Part shown: positions 1-7,116 of the stretch, piece after piece | Position numbering within the stretch: position 1 is the first letter of the stretch | How the letters are laid out: each line of letters opens with the position of its first letter | Origin: Atopobium sp. UBA2090 | Lineage (GTDB): Bacteria > Actinomycetota > Coriobacteriia > Coriobacteriales > Atopobiaceae | DNA: 9,899 nt | Direction: 5' to 3' | Assembly: GCA_002331575.1 (NCBI GenBank) | Contig: DCZG01000146.1 | Span: forward strand, 1-9,899 | Position numbers and translations under genes: made by a program | The notes under the pieces: model-generated | Seen by the model: only the letters and a program-made list of their open reading frames with translations | Told to the model about the DNA's origin: nothing | Database searches by the model: none

Positions 1-216
1 GCCCCCTTTGGCATTGCTCTCTCTTGGATCTGCAACATCATCCAGCTCTTCACCCTGTTCCTGATGGTGTATGTCCCAGGCTACGGCCTGAACGACAACG
101 CGATGACCAACATCGCTGGATTCCTCGCCATGGTTGTCTCCGGAGCGATTGCGATCTGGTGGGCAGACAAGCACAAGTCCCGTGATGGCGAGCCTGCGAC
201 TGGGAAGTCGCGTTGA
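1..216 (+). CDS. APC-family amino acid/polyamine permease, C-terminal fragment (permease 1)
   Basis: The 5' part of this gene lies outside the window; 71 C-terminal residues are visible, ending in TGA at 214-216. They contain two hydrophobic stretches separated by a short loop, then a charged cytoplasmic tail (ADKHKSRDGEPATGKSR). The segment around GIALSW..NIIQLFTLFLM.YVPG.G aligns with the C-terminal end of permease 2 in this window (GITLSW..QIIQCLTLCLM.YVPG.G), so this is a third paralogue of the same transporter group. It sits 66 bases upstream of deiminase 1 on the same strand, which suggests that it imports that enzyme's substrate, perhaps in exchange for the product. Family membership is well supported by the paralogy; substrate and antiport mode are inference. 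Confidence 0.85.
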   Translation, partial: APFGIALSWICNIIQLFTLFLMVYVPGYGLNDNAMTNIAGFLAMVVSGAIAIWWADKHKSRDGEPATGKSR

Positions 217-236
217 TCCTCATTGCGAAAGTCTAG

Positions 237-257
237 CCCGAGGGGCCGTCCTTCGGG
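237..257 (+). other. Small intercistronic hairpin before deiminase 1
   Basis: In the 66-base gap between permease 1 and deiminase 1, CCCGAGG (237-243) can pair with CTTCGGG (251-257), giving a 7-bp stem with one G-U pair and a 7-base loop. No T-run follows, so it is not an intrinsic terminator. It lies just upstream of the Shine-Dalgarno region (264-273) and might affect mRNA processing or stability between transporter and enzyme. Found by eye; such short stems occur by chance in GC-rich DNA. Confidence 0.3.
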
Positions 258-282
258 GGACACAAGGAAAGGAAGTATTGTC

Positions 283-1680
283 ATGAAGAGGCGTCTTGCG
301 GCAGAGTGGGAGCCTGCCATCGGTGTGATGGTCGCATGGCCACCCGTCATCCCTCACACCCTGTTCGTGGAACTCGCAAAGGATACTACCCTTCACATCC
401 TGATCAGCGACGCGAGCGTCGAAGCTGGTGCCAGAAAGACCCTCGGTCGTTGGGGCATCGATCAGGACGCGGTCAGATTTGTCGTCGTGCCTCAGGGCGA
501 GGACTGCGGCTGGCCTCGCGATTGGGGTCCTCACGCCCTCTTCACGGAGGATGGTGGGTTCGCCATGGTTGGTCCGACCTACCTGTACAGCACTCCGTTC
601 TGCAACATCGGGCACGACGTCCCTCTGTTCTGTGCTGATGATGAGCCCCATCCTCTCGATGACTTCGAGGGAGATGGCCTTGATGACAAGGCCGCGGAGG
701 CCATTGCCAAGGGCCTTGGATATGACTTCGTGAAGGCGCCCTTTGCCTTCACGGGAGGAAACGTACTGAACGACGGCGTGAACAGCATCATCAGCACCGA
801 GGTCCTCACTTTTGAGAACCGCTACATCGGTATTGAGAAGGAGGACTACTTCAGCCAGGTGGCCAAGCTCACTGGCATGACCAACTACACGATTCTCTCC
901 GACTACGAGGACTTTAGTCTCAACCACATCGACTGTCTCGCCAAGCCGCTGGATGACCGCCGAATTCTCGTCCTTCGCTATCCTGCGGACCATCCTCATC
1001 ACCAGCTCGTCGAGGACATCGTCAACAAGGAGCTCGCCTCGGCGATAAACTCCTATGGCCAGCCCTGGGAAATCGTGCGCATGGATACGAACTACATCCA
1101 TCGTGAGGGCGCCGTCGCCGCATACGCCAACTCGCTCATCCTGAACAAGACCATCTACGTTCCTCAATACTCGATTGACCAGGACAGAATCGCCCTGGAG
1201 CAGTGGCGCGAGGCCATGCCGGGCTACGTGGTCAAGGGCTTTGAGTACAAGCTCGCCGACGAGCCCGACAGTCCAAACGAGCGTGGCATCTACGAGTACA
1301 TCGGATGGGACCCGGGCGACGTCCTGCACTGCCGCACCCGTGCCATCTGGGATCCCGAGATGCTCTACGTTCGCGCCTCCCGCCCGTTCGGTCCCGTCTT
1401 CTCTGACCAGTCCTATCGCGTCGATGCGACGGTCATTGCATACAGCGGGAAGGCGCTCAAGGGAGCTCCTGAGCTCTTCTGGCGCGAATCTGAGAAGTCC
1501 GACTGGGCTAAGATCGAGATGACCCCGTCAGCTACCCACGAGGTTTGGTTTGCCGATATCCCCGCATGCGTCTCGGGAACCTCGGTCGAGTACTATGTAT
1601 CCGCCGCAGACGAGTCCGGCCGAAGCGAGTGCGCACCGAGAGTCGCACCAGATGGGTTCTATTCGTACATCGTTCAGTAA
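283..1680 (+). CDS. Agmatine deiminase / PPAD-family guanidino deiminase (deiminase 1)
   Basis: Probable cytosolic guanidine-group hydrolase (465 aa) that converts a guanidino substrate, most likely agmatine or a relative, to the ureido compound plus ammonia. The N-terminus AAEWEPAIGVMVAWP matches the first strand of the PAD_porph/AgDI fold. Expected catalytic residues are present: W77-P-R-D80 followed by W-G-P, GGN at 158-160, H215 and D217 in NHID, N283 in AYANSLILN, and nucleophile C350 in GDVLHCRTRA. About 115 residues follow the Cys, with the strand-rich pattern of a C-terminal Ig-like domain. Classical AgDI (about 365 aa) ends soon after its Cys, so the layout is PPAD-like, yet no signal peptide is seen. 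The ATG at 283 is chosen because AAGGAAAGGAAG lies just upstream and both paralogues begin similarly; an in-frame TTG at 223 has no such support. It lies 66 bases downstream of permease 1 and ends before a strong terminator. The exact substrate is unknown. Confidence 0.9.
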   Translation: MKRRLAAEWEPAIGVMVAWPPVIPHTLFVELAKDTTLHILISDASVEAGARKTLGRWGIDQDAVRFVVVPQGEDCGWPRDWGPHALFTEDGGFAMVGPTYLYSTPFCNIGHDVPLFCADDEPHPLDDFEGDGLDDKAAEAIAKGLGYDFVKAPFAFTGGNVLNDGVNSIISTEVLTFENRYIGIEKEDYFSQVAKLTGMTNYTILSDYEDFSLNHIDCLAKPLDDRRILVLRYPADHPHHQLVEDIVNKELASAINSYGQPWEIVRMDTNYIHREGAVAAYANSLILNKTIYVPQYSIDQDRIALEQWREAMPGYVVKGFEYKLADEPDSPNERGIYEYIGWDPGDVLHCRTRAIWDPEMLYVRASRPFGPVFSDQSYRVDATVIAYSGKALKGAPELFWRESEKSDWAKIEMTPSATHEVWFADIPACVSGTSVEYYVSAADESGRSECAPRVAPDGFYSYIVQ

Positions 1681-1740
1681 AGGTGTGCGGCGTCCATGGC
1701 GCGAAGTCGTGGGCCGCAAGGTTGTATCCATGGTTGGACG

Positions 1741-1779
1741 AGAGCCAGCCGCTTGCGAGGGCAGGCGGCTGGCTCTTTT
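1741..1779 (+). terminator. Rho-independent terminator after deiminase 1
   Basis: GAGCCAGCCGC (1742-1752) and GCGGCTGGCTC (1765-1775) form a perfect 11-bp GC-rich stem, extendable by one A-T pair, with a 12-base loop. TTTT follows at 1776-1779. It lies about 60 bases after the TAA of deiminase 1 and is oriented to end plus-strand transcription. In the opposite direction the stem lacks a following T-run, so it should act mainly one way. Confidence 0.9.
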
Positions 1780-1845
1780 CTGTGCGTCGCTGTCGATATG
1801 TCGGACAGTGTATCTGGGTCGGGAGACCGCTTCGAGAACGCACAG

Positions 1846-1928
1846 CGAGAGACCCCTCCAGTCCTTCCTTGGGACGCTCGGGGCGAAGCCTCGAATGCGT
1901 CTTGCGGAACACCTGGAGGGGTCTCTCG
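1846..1928. repeat. 16-bp perfect inverted repeat with nested stems in the convergent gap
   Basis: CGAGAGACCCCTCCAG (1846-1861) is exactly reverse-complementary to CTGGAGGGGTCTCTCG (1913-1928). Inside the 51-base interior, GACGC can pair with GCGTC, and within that TCGGGGC can pair with GCCTCGA around a GAA loop, so an RNA from either strand could fold into a long branched or stacked hairpin. It lies between the terminator of deiminase 1 and the end of the carbamate kinase gene. No T-run follows in either direction and no target-site duplication flanks it. It may be an end-of-operon structure for the minus-strand series, a small RNA, or a dispersed palindromic repeat; the sequence alone does not decide. 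Confidence 0.75.
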
Positions 1929-1946
1929 ACCGCCGGTCTTCTCGTC

Positions 1947-2912
1947 CTATGCGTGGATGCGGGTGCCGGAGAGTCCTGCGACGGCCTCGCGGGCGTGCTC
2001 GAGGGAGCCGATGATGCAGGTGCGTCCCGGTCGGCTACGGCAGAACTTGACTGCAGCACGGACCTTGGGCTCCATGGAGCCCTTGCCGAACTGGCCTTCG
2101 TCTGCCAGGCGCTCCGCCTCGTCTGCGGTGATGTCGTCAAGCTCACGCTGGTCTGGCCTGCCGAAGTTCACGGCAACGTGGTCGACAGCGGTCAAGAGCA
2201 CGAGCACGTCGGCCTGGCAGTCCTCGGCGAGGAGCTCGCCGCCCATGTCCTTGTCGATGACTGCCGCGACGCCCTTGTAGGCGCCCTTGTCGCTGTAGTC
2301 CCGGACCACCGGGATGCCACCACCACCACATGCGATGACGATGAAGTCGTTGTCGAGGAGGTTGAGAATCGACTCGTATTCGACGATCTTCTTGGGCTCC
2401 GGGCTCGCGACGACGCGTCTCCAGCCGCGGCCGGAATCTTCGACGAAGGTCATCTCGGGATGCATGGCCTTCTCGGCGTCGGCTTGTTCCTTGGTCATGA
2501 AGGCGCCGATGGGCTTCGTGGGGCTTAGGAAGCTGGGGTCGTCGGGATCGACCTCGATCTGGGTTATTACGGTGGCAACGTGCCAGCGCTTGTACTGCTT
2601 GTGCATCTGGACGCCCAGACCTTGCTGGAGGTGGTAGCCGATGTAGCCCTGGCTCATGGCACCGCATTCGGGAAGGTCCATCTTGGGGATGGAGGGGTTC
2701 ACCTCGTTGGCTGTGGCGAAGGCCTTCTGGATCATGCCCACCTGCGGGTTGTTGCCATGAGTGATGATAATCTCGTTGCCCTGCTCGATGACGCCGATAA
2801 GCACAGGAGCGGATTCGCGAATCCTCTCCATCTGCTCCTTGGGGTTGTTTCCGAGGGCGTTGCCCCCGAGGGCGATAACGATGCGATTCTCCTGCCATTT
2901 TTCGTTCTGCAT
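1947..2912 (-). CDS. arcC: Carbamate kinase
   Basis: Carbamate kinase (321 aa; the family is usually about 310) transfers the phosphate of carbamoyl phosphate to ADP, giving ATP, ammonia and CO2. It is the energy-yielding last step of arginine and agmatine deiminase pathways, in the cytosol. Family motifs run through the whole chain: IVIALGGNAL (11-20), THGNNPQVG (51-59), PECGAMSQGYIGY (81-93), ACGGGGIPV (194-202), VIDKDMGGELLA around 219-230, VLLTAVDHV (238-246) and GQFGKGSMEPKV (273-284). The start at 2912 is chosen because AGGAG (complement of 2918-2922) sits five bases upstream; an upstream in-frame ATG at 2942 lacks this. It is the last gene of the minus-strand series, 45 bases after permease 2, and ends in TAG. 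No frameshift or missing motif is seen. It is the only kinase in the window, so it probably serves all three deiminases. Confidence 0.97.
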   Translation of the reverse strand: MQNEKWQENRIVIALGGNALGNNPKEQMERIRESAPVLIGVIEQGNEIIITHGNNPQVGMIQKAFATANEVNPSIPKMDLPECGAMSQGYIGYHLQQGLGVQMHKQYKRWHVATVITQIEVDPDDPSFLSPTKPIGAFMTKEQADAEKAMHPEMTFVEDSGRGWRRVVASPEPKKIVEYESILNLLDNDFIVIACGGGGIPVVRDYSDKGAYKGVAAVIDKDMGGELLAEDCQADVLVLLTAVDHVAVNFGRPDQRELDDITADEAERLADEGQFGKGSMEPKVRAAVKFCRSRPGRTCIIGSLEHAREAVAGLSGTRIHA

Positions 2913-2957
2913 GACTTCTCCTCTGACACCCTGACGAGACATCTGAAACGGGAAACA

Positions 2958-4325
2958 CTATTCGTCGAGCGATGACGCTCGATTCTCTTGTCTTGCCTTG
3001 CGAAGGCAGGCAGAGACGGCAATCCAGCCGATGCCCACCATGGTCACTGCGCCGAACACGTTGGTCACGACTGCAGAGTTCCAACCGGCGCCTGGTACAT
3101 AGATCATGAGACAGAGCGTCAGGCATTGGATGATCTGCACGACCCACGACAGAGTGATGCCTGCGGGGCAGTGGAACGTCCCCTTGCTACCGATGCGTCC
3201 AGCGTGACGAAGATGTTGGTATGCCGCGACCATCAGCACATAGGGCAGCAAGGTACTCAACACGCCGCAGCTCATGAGGCTGAAGAACAGGTCTGAGGCC
3301 GTGCCGGCCAGCAGGGCGTAGAGTGCCAGGAACAGGGTGCTCACGATGCAGGTCGTGATGATGGCGCCGAACGGCTGGTCGTTCTTCTCAACGCCGAGGA
3401 ACCGAGGCAGCTCTCCCGCCTTTGCGCTCTCGCAGGCTCCGCGATTGCCGCCCACCACCCAGGCGACGGTCTGGGCGAAGAGACTGAACAGAAAGCACAG
3501 TGCCGCGCCGTAGAGCAGTGCGCCTGAGCCGAGAAGCGTCGACAGCACGTCAAGGAACCCGAGGTCGAGGTCGATGGCATCGACCGGCAGGACGAGGAGC
3601 ATGCCAGTCGCGGCGATCATGTTGAACACCACGTTCATGACCACCATGCCCAGGATGACGCGGGGCAGCATGCGCGCCGGGTCGTCGAACTGCTCCGCGG
3701 AGGCAGAGGCCAACTCCATGCCCGAGCAGCAGTAGACGATGACGGGGAGAAACGTGAGACTTTGTCCGGGCGTCGGTACGAGCGAGGCGGCGTCGAAGCT
3801 GTTGGCTGGTGCGTTCCCTCGCAGGACGTAGACGATGCCCGCGGTAAAAACAAGTAGGTAGAGCACGATCTTGATGACACCCGCGGCGTTGGTCATCCAG
3901 CTGCTCTCCGCCATGGGCAGAGTGGATGCGAACCCCATAATCCATACGAGGGCTATTGCAACGCATACGCGCAGCGTGAAGGGTGCCGTCGGAAAGAAGA
4001 GCGTGAAGAACACGTCGCTCATCATGATGAACGCGGAAGAGGGAATGAAGAGGCCGCAGAAGAAGTAGATCCACCCCACCAGGGCTCCCCATCGCCTGCC
4101 GAGACCCTCCGAGACCCAGACGTAGATGCCTCCCTCGTCGGGCATGGCCTGGGACAGCTCCCCGATGATGGCTCCCATGGGCAGCATGTACGTGATGCCA
4201 AGGATGACCCACCATGTGAGTGCCGGGGTACCCGCCGATGCGTTGGAGGCCACCGAGTCCGCGAAGAGTACGCCCGTGACCAAGAGCATGAGGGCTTCGA
4301 AGCGCCCCAACTTCTCCTTTTTCAC
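2958..4325 (-). CDS. APC-family amino acid/polyamine permease (permease 2)
   Basis: Integral membrane transporter of 455 aa with about twelve hydrophobic segments by eye, the normal size for the APC superfamily. Family marks include the TM1 break (NASAGTP, 28-34), GELSQAMPDEGGIYVW (55-70), the TM6-like SGMELASASAEQFDDP (201-216), and the cytoplasmic loop GGNRGACESAKAGELP (292-307). It resembles agmatine/putrescine or glutamate/GABA-type exchangers; the actual pair is not deducible, though a guanidino substrate/amine product antiport fits the neighbours. The GTG at 4325 is preferred: GGGGAAG (complement of 4330-4336) precedes it, and the resulting MKKEKLGRF start resembles the lysine-rich start of permease 3. 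A TTG at 4376 in the same frame lacks a ribosome binding site. Permease 3 ends 126 bases upstream and carbamate kinase starts 45 bases downstream. Its C-terminus is closest to permease 1 of this window. Confidence 0.92.
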   Translation of the reverse strand: MKKEKLGRFEALMLLVTGVLFADSVASNASAGTPALTWWVILGITYMLPMGAIIGELSQAMPDEGGIYVWVSEGLGRRWGALVGWIYFFCGLFIPSSAFIMMSDVFFTLFFPTAPFTLRVCVAIALVWIMGFASTLPMAESSWMTNAAGVIKIVLYLLVFTAGIVYVLRGNAPANSFDAASLVPTPGQSLTFLPVIVYCCSGMELASASAEQFDDPARMLPRVILGMVVMNVVFNMIAATGMLLVLPVDAIDLDLGFLDVLSTLLGSGALLYGAALCFLFSLFAQTVAWVVGGNRGACESAKAGELPRFLGVEKNDQPFGAIITTCIVSTLFLALYALLAGTASDLFFSLMSCGVLSTLLPYVLMVAAYQHLRHAGRIGSKGTFHCPAGITLSWVVQIIQCLTLCLMIYVPGAGWNSAVVTNVFGAVTMVGIGWIAVSACLRKARQENRASSLDE

Positions 4326-4388
4326 TTGTCTTCCCCATCTGCAGCGCAGTTCGGCTGCGATACCGTCCACCGACAAGAAGGTTATTGA

Positions 4389-4417
4389 TCTATACAGAAA
4401 CGCTCTTTGTTACTCAC
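4389..4417 (-). promoter_or_regulatory. Weak candidate promoter before permease 2
   Basis: In the 126-base gap between permeases 3 and 2, the minus strand reads GTGAGT, 17 bases, then TATAGA, about 60 bases before the GTG start. The stretch is visibly more AT-rich than its surroundings. The -35 matches the TTGACA consensus at only three positions and the -10 matches TATAAT at four, so this is tentative. If real, it would let permease 2 and carbamate kinase be expressed apart from the upstream genes. Confidence 0.22.
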
Positions 4418-4451
4418 GACTCGGGAGCGGCCGAACCTATCACGCTTGAGA

Positions 4452-5831
4452 CTATTCAACCTGAATACGAGGCCTCTTGGCTGATTCGGTACGTCTCATC
4501 ACGAGCTCGCCGATGGCAATCATCACAAGACAGCCGATGGTGGTCGTTGGAGCGTCCGAGGTGAATCCCACTCCAGGAATCCAGATGAGAAGCATAGTGA
4601 CAAAAACCTGCATAACCTGTACGACCCACGCAACAGCGACGCCATGAGGCGTGCGGTAACCGTGGTAGCTCTCGCCGAGCGTTGTCTTCCTCAGTTTGCA
4701 ATAGGCAATGAGCATGATGACGTAGGGGATGGTCGCCGCTATGGTCGTGCAGCTCATGAGGCTGTAGTAGAGCCCCGCCGCAGTGTTGGCGACGAGAGCG
4801 TAGAACACGAGGATGATGCTCGCGGCGATGCCGTCGATGATCATTGCGTTACGCGGCATGCCCGCCTTCGTGCAGCCAGCGAAGACGTGGGGAAACTCCC
4901 CGGCTTTCGCCATCTCGGCGGCGGAACGAGAGCCGCCAATAGTCCAGGAGCAAATCTGCGTGAAGATGCCGAGGATGACGCAGAAGATTGTGACCAGGTA
5001 GAGCAGGCGGCTGTTCCAAGCGATGGTAAAGATGTCGGCGATGCCGCTCATGATGCTCATCTCCTTGATTGGACAGATCAGGAGTATGCCAAGAGCTGCA
5101 ATCGAGTTCAACACGATGAACACTACCGAGATGAAGGAAGTTGCCTTCTTGAGGTCGCGCTCGGGGTTCTCGGAGTCCTCGACAGATTGCGCGACGATTT
5201 CGATTCCGCTTGAGCAGAAGAGTGCGATGGGAACATACTTGGCCGCCGTGTCCATGCGAGGGAGGAGACTGACGGGTGAGATGTCATTGGCTGGTGCGTT
5301 CCCCGTTGCCACATAGACGATACCAGCGATAAAGACGCCAAGGTAGACCGTGATATTGATGATGCCAACGACGTCGAATAGCCTCTTCGACTCCACGAGG
5401 GGTAGACAGGAAATCGCGATACTCACCCACACGAGCACGAGCGCGATTGCCGTCCTGCCGAGATAGGTGACCTCAGGAAAGAAGCACGTACAGATGAGGT
5501 CTGCGACCATGAGGAAGCTCGCTGGAGGCATAAAGGCTCCGTTTGCCCAGTACAGCCAGTTGGCGCGCGTTGCCCAACGAGGCCCGAGCGCTGCGTCTAT
5601 CCAGTGGTACAGGCCGCCGTTCTTCGGGAATGCGAGTGATAGTTCGGTGGTAAGTAAGCTCATTGGGATGAGATACAGCACGCCGATGATGATCCACCAG
5701 GTGATGATGGGAGTGCCTGCCGACGTGTTCGACGAGATAAGGTCCGTGTTGAGTATGCTGCAGGCAACGAGCATCATCATATCGAACATCCTGAGGCCGC
5801 CTGCAAGCTTCTTGGTCTTTTCCGCTGCCAT
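4452..5831 (-). CDS. APC-family amino acid/polyamine permease (permease 3)
   Basis: Membrane transporter of 459 aa, about twelve hydrophobic segments by eye, paralogous to permease 2 along its whole length. Shared marks are the TM1 break NTSAGTP (35-41), ELSLAFPKNGGLYHW (63-77), the TM6-like SSGIEIVAQSVEDSENPERD (207-226), GGSRSAAEMAKAGEFP (299-314), and a C-terminal AWVVQVMQ..WIPGVG block. The ATG at 5831 has AGGAAG (complement of 5839-5844) seven bases upstream and gives a start of MAAEKTKKL, comparable to permease 2; longer in-frame versions reaching 6014 would overlap the carbamoyltransferase gene and are unlikely. It lies directly downstream of that gene, so agmatine/putrescine (AguD-like) exchange is a reasonable guess. 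The differing TM6 and external loops relative to permease 2 suggest a different substrate pair. Ends in TAG. Confidence 0.92.
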   Translation of the reverse strand: MAAEKTKKLAGGLRMFDMMMLVACSILNTDLISSNTSAGTPIITWWIIIGVLYLIPMSLLTTELSLAFPKNGGLYHWIDAALGPRWATRANWLYWANGAFMPPASFLMVADLICTCFFPEVTYLGRTAIALVLVWVSIAISCLPLVESKRLFDVVGIINITVYLGVFIAGIVYVATGNAPANDISPVSLLPRMDTAAKYVPIALFCSSGIEIVAQSVEDSENPERDLKKATSFISVVFIVLNSIAALGILLICPIKEMSIMSGIADIFTIAWNSRLLYLVTIFCVILGIFTQICSWTIGGSRSAAEMAKAGEFPHVFAGCTKAGMPRNAMIIDGIAASIILVFYALVANTAAGLYYSLMSCTTIAATIPYVIMLIAYCKLRKTTLGESYHGYRTPHGVAVAWVVQVMQVFVTMLLIWIPGVGFTSDAPTTTIGCLVMIAIGELVMRRTESAKRPRIQVE

Positions 5832-5900
5832 CGCAGCACTTCCTTTCTCCTTGGCGGGCGACACGACAATCGAGAGTCGAACATGGTCGAGAAGGACGTG

Positions 5901-5951
5901 CGGGCGGTGCGTCATGCCACTGGTCTGGTATCCGACGTGACGAACCGCCCG
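5901..5951 (-). other. Stem-loop just downstream of the carbamoyltransferase stop
   Basis: CGGGCGGT (5901-5908) pairs exactly with ACCGCCCG (5944-5951). After a 1x1 mismatch, CGTCA (5910-5914) pairs with TGACG (5938-5942), leaving a 23-base loop. The stem begins eight bases after the carbamoyltransferase stop codon and ends about 70 bases before the permease 3 start. No clear T-run follows on the minus strand, so it looks more like an mRNA 3'-end stabilising or processing element, or a weak attenuator, than a full terminator. Confidence 0.5.
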
Positions 5952-5958
5952 AGTGAAG

Positions 5959-7071
5959 CTAGTAGGCGAGGGTGTTCCTGAGAGCAGCCTCGACCTTGCC
6001 GGTGTGGTACGCAATCAGTTCGGGGCTGGGCTTGGGGCTGTACATGAGCCAGGCGCAGATGCCCTTCTGGGCGTGAAGACGGTTCTCGGCCTCCTCAAAG
6101 AGCAGCGAGTTCGGGCCATCCCATACCTCGGAGGTGATCTCCTCGTCACGATTGCCGGGCATGCAGTGCATGACGCCCACGTTGGGCTTTGCCTTGGCGA
6201 GAAGCTCCTTGTTGATCTGGTACTTGGGATAGAGCTTGTCCCAGCGGGCGACGCGCAGCTCCTCGTCGGAGAGGCCGGTGTGCTCCTGCATGCCCTTGAA
6301 GGTGAACACCTCGCCGACCAGGAAGTCCGCCTGGGCGATGTAGTCATCGGGCTCCGAGGTCACGATGATCTTGGCTCCGGAGTTGTTCTCCGTGGCCAGG
6401 CGCCAGAAGGTGTTGATGTCCTCCTGCGTGGGCTGGAACTCCTTGGGCGAGCAGGCGATGTAGGTCATGCCGAGCATGGCGCAGATGTTCATCAGGGATC
6501 GCTGAACGGGCACGCAGGCGAACATGGAGTCATTGTTGTTGTCGCCCATGAACATGACGGTCATCTCGGAGAAGGGCACGCCAGGCAGGTGCTCCATCAT
6601 CGTGAAGACGTCGGCAATGACCTGCGAGGGGTGGTAGGACATGCCGCCACCGTCAAAGACGGGGCAGTACGAGTACTTGGCGAACTCCTTCGTCACGGAG
6701 TCGTCCTCTGCGCGAATGAGGATGGCATCGACCATGCGCGAGAGGACCTCGGCGGTGTCGCGCATGGACTCGTTGCCCTGACCGACGTGCATGGTCTTGG
6801 GGGTCAGGAACTCCGCATGGCCTCCGAGCTCGGACATGGCCGCTTCGAACGAGACGCGGGTGCGCAGCGAGGACTCGAAGAAGAGCATTCCCAGAACCTT
6901 GCCCTCGAGGATACGGGGCTTGACGCCCTGCTTGTGGGCGTCTTTGAGGAGCTTGGTAATCTCGAGGACCTTCAGGACCTCGTCCTGAGTCCGATATTGC
7001 CAGTCGAGGACGTGGTCACTCATGGTGAGGTTGGGATTGACGCGGTAGGACGGCTTCGTGATGGTGTACAT
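5959..7071 (-). CDS. ptcA: Putrescine carbamoyltransferase-like enzyme (OTC/ATC family)
   Basis: Carbamoyltransferase of 370 aa expected to run the phosphorolysis of a carbamoylated amine (carbamoylputrescine or similar) to the amine plus carbamoyl phosphate. The carbamoyl-phosphate motif is FFESSLRTR at 64-72, where most relatives have S-T-R-T-R; HPSQ is at 147-150 and HCMP at 302-305. From memory, blocks such as VLSRMVD, EHLP, YPKYQIN (281-287) and EEAENRLHAQ (326-335) resemble putrescine carbamoyltransferase (about 340 aa) more than ornithine or aspartate carbamoyltransferase. The region around 249-275, where these enzymes contact the amine substrate, reads GEVFTFKGMQEHTG and differs clearly from the DVWYGLYEAE-type sequence of known PTC, so the natural amine may not be putrescine. 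The start at 7071 is fixed by AAGGAG (complement of 7078-7083) six bases upstream. It lies 45 bases after deiminase 2 and feeds carbamate kinase. Confidence 0.88.
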   Translation of the reverse strand: MYTITKPSYRVNPNLTMSDHVLDWQYRTQDEVLKVLEITKLLKDAHKQGVKPRILEGKVLGMLFFESSLRTRVSFEAAMSELGGHAEFLTPKTMHVGQGNESMRDTAEVLSRMVDAILIRAEDDSVTKEFAKYSYCPVFDGGGMSYHPSQVIADVFTMMEHLPGVPFSEMTVMFMGDNNNDSMFACVPVQRSLMNICAMLGMTYIACSPKEFQPTQEDINTFWRLATENNSGAKIIVTSEPDDYIAQADFLVGEVFTFKGMQEHTGLSDEELRVARWDKLYPKYQINKELLAKAKPNVGVMHCMPGNRDEEITSEVWDGPNSLLFEEAENRLHAQKGICAWLMYSPKPSPELIAYHTGKVEAALRNTLAY

Positions 7072-7116
7072 GCTTATCTCCTTTTGAGGGCGTGGCGGGA
7101 TTGGCGTCTCGAAGAT

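Noticed and set aside
283..345. Hydrophobic N-terminal stretch of deiminase 1 as a possible signal peptide
   Set aside because: EWEPAIGVMVAWP matches the conserved first strand of the AgDI fold (EWEPH...WMAWP type), and no signal-peptidase-like site follows.
220..1329. Minus-strand open frame (about 370 codons) opposite deiminase 1
   Set aside because: Antisense shadow of a gene with all catalytic motifs; no ribosome binding site or recognisable protein family.
1846..1928. The 16-bp inverted repeat as ends of a miniature transposable element
   Set aside because: No flanking target-site duplication is visible (CACAG on the left, ACCGC on the right), and the interior pairs with itself, which fits an RNA structure better.
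4336..4375. Possible terminator hairpin upstream of permease 2 (CGCAG/CTGCG)
   Set aside because: Only five base pairs and no T-run on the minus strand.
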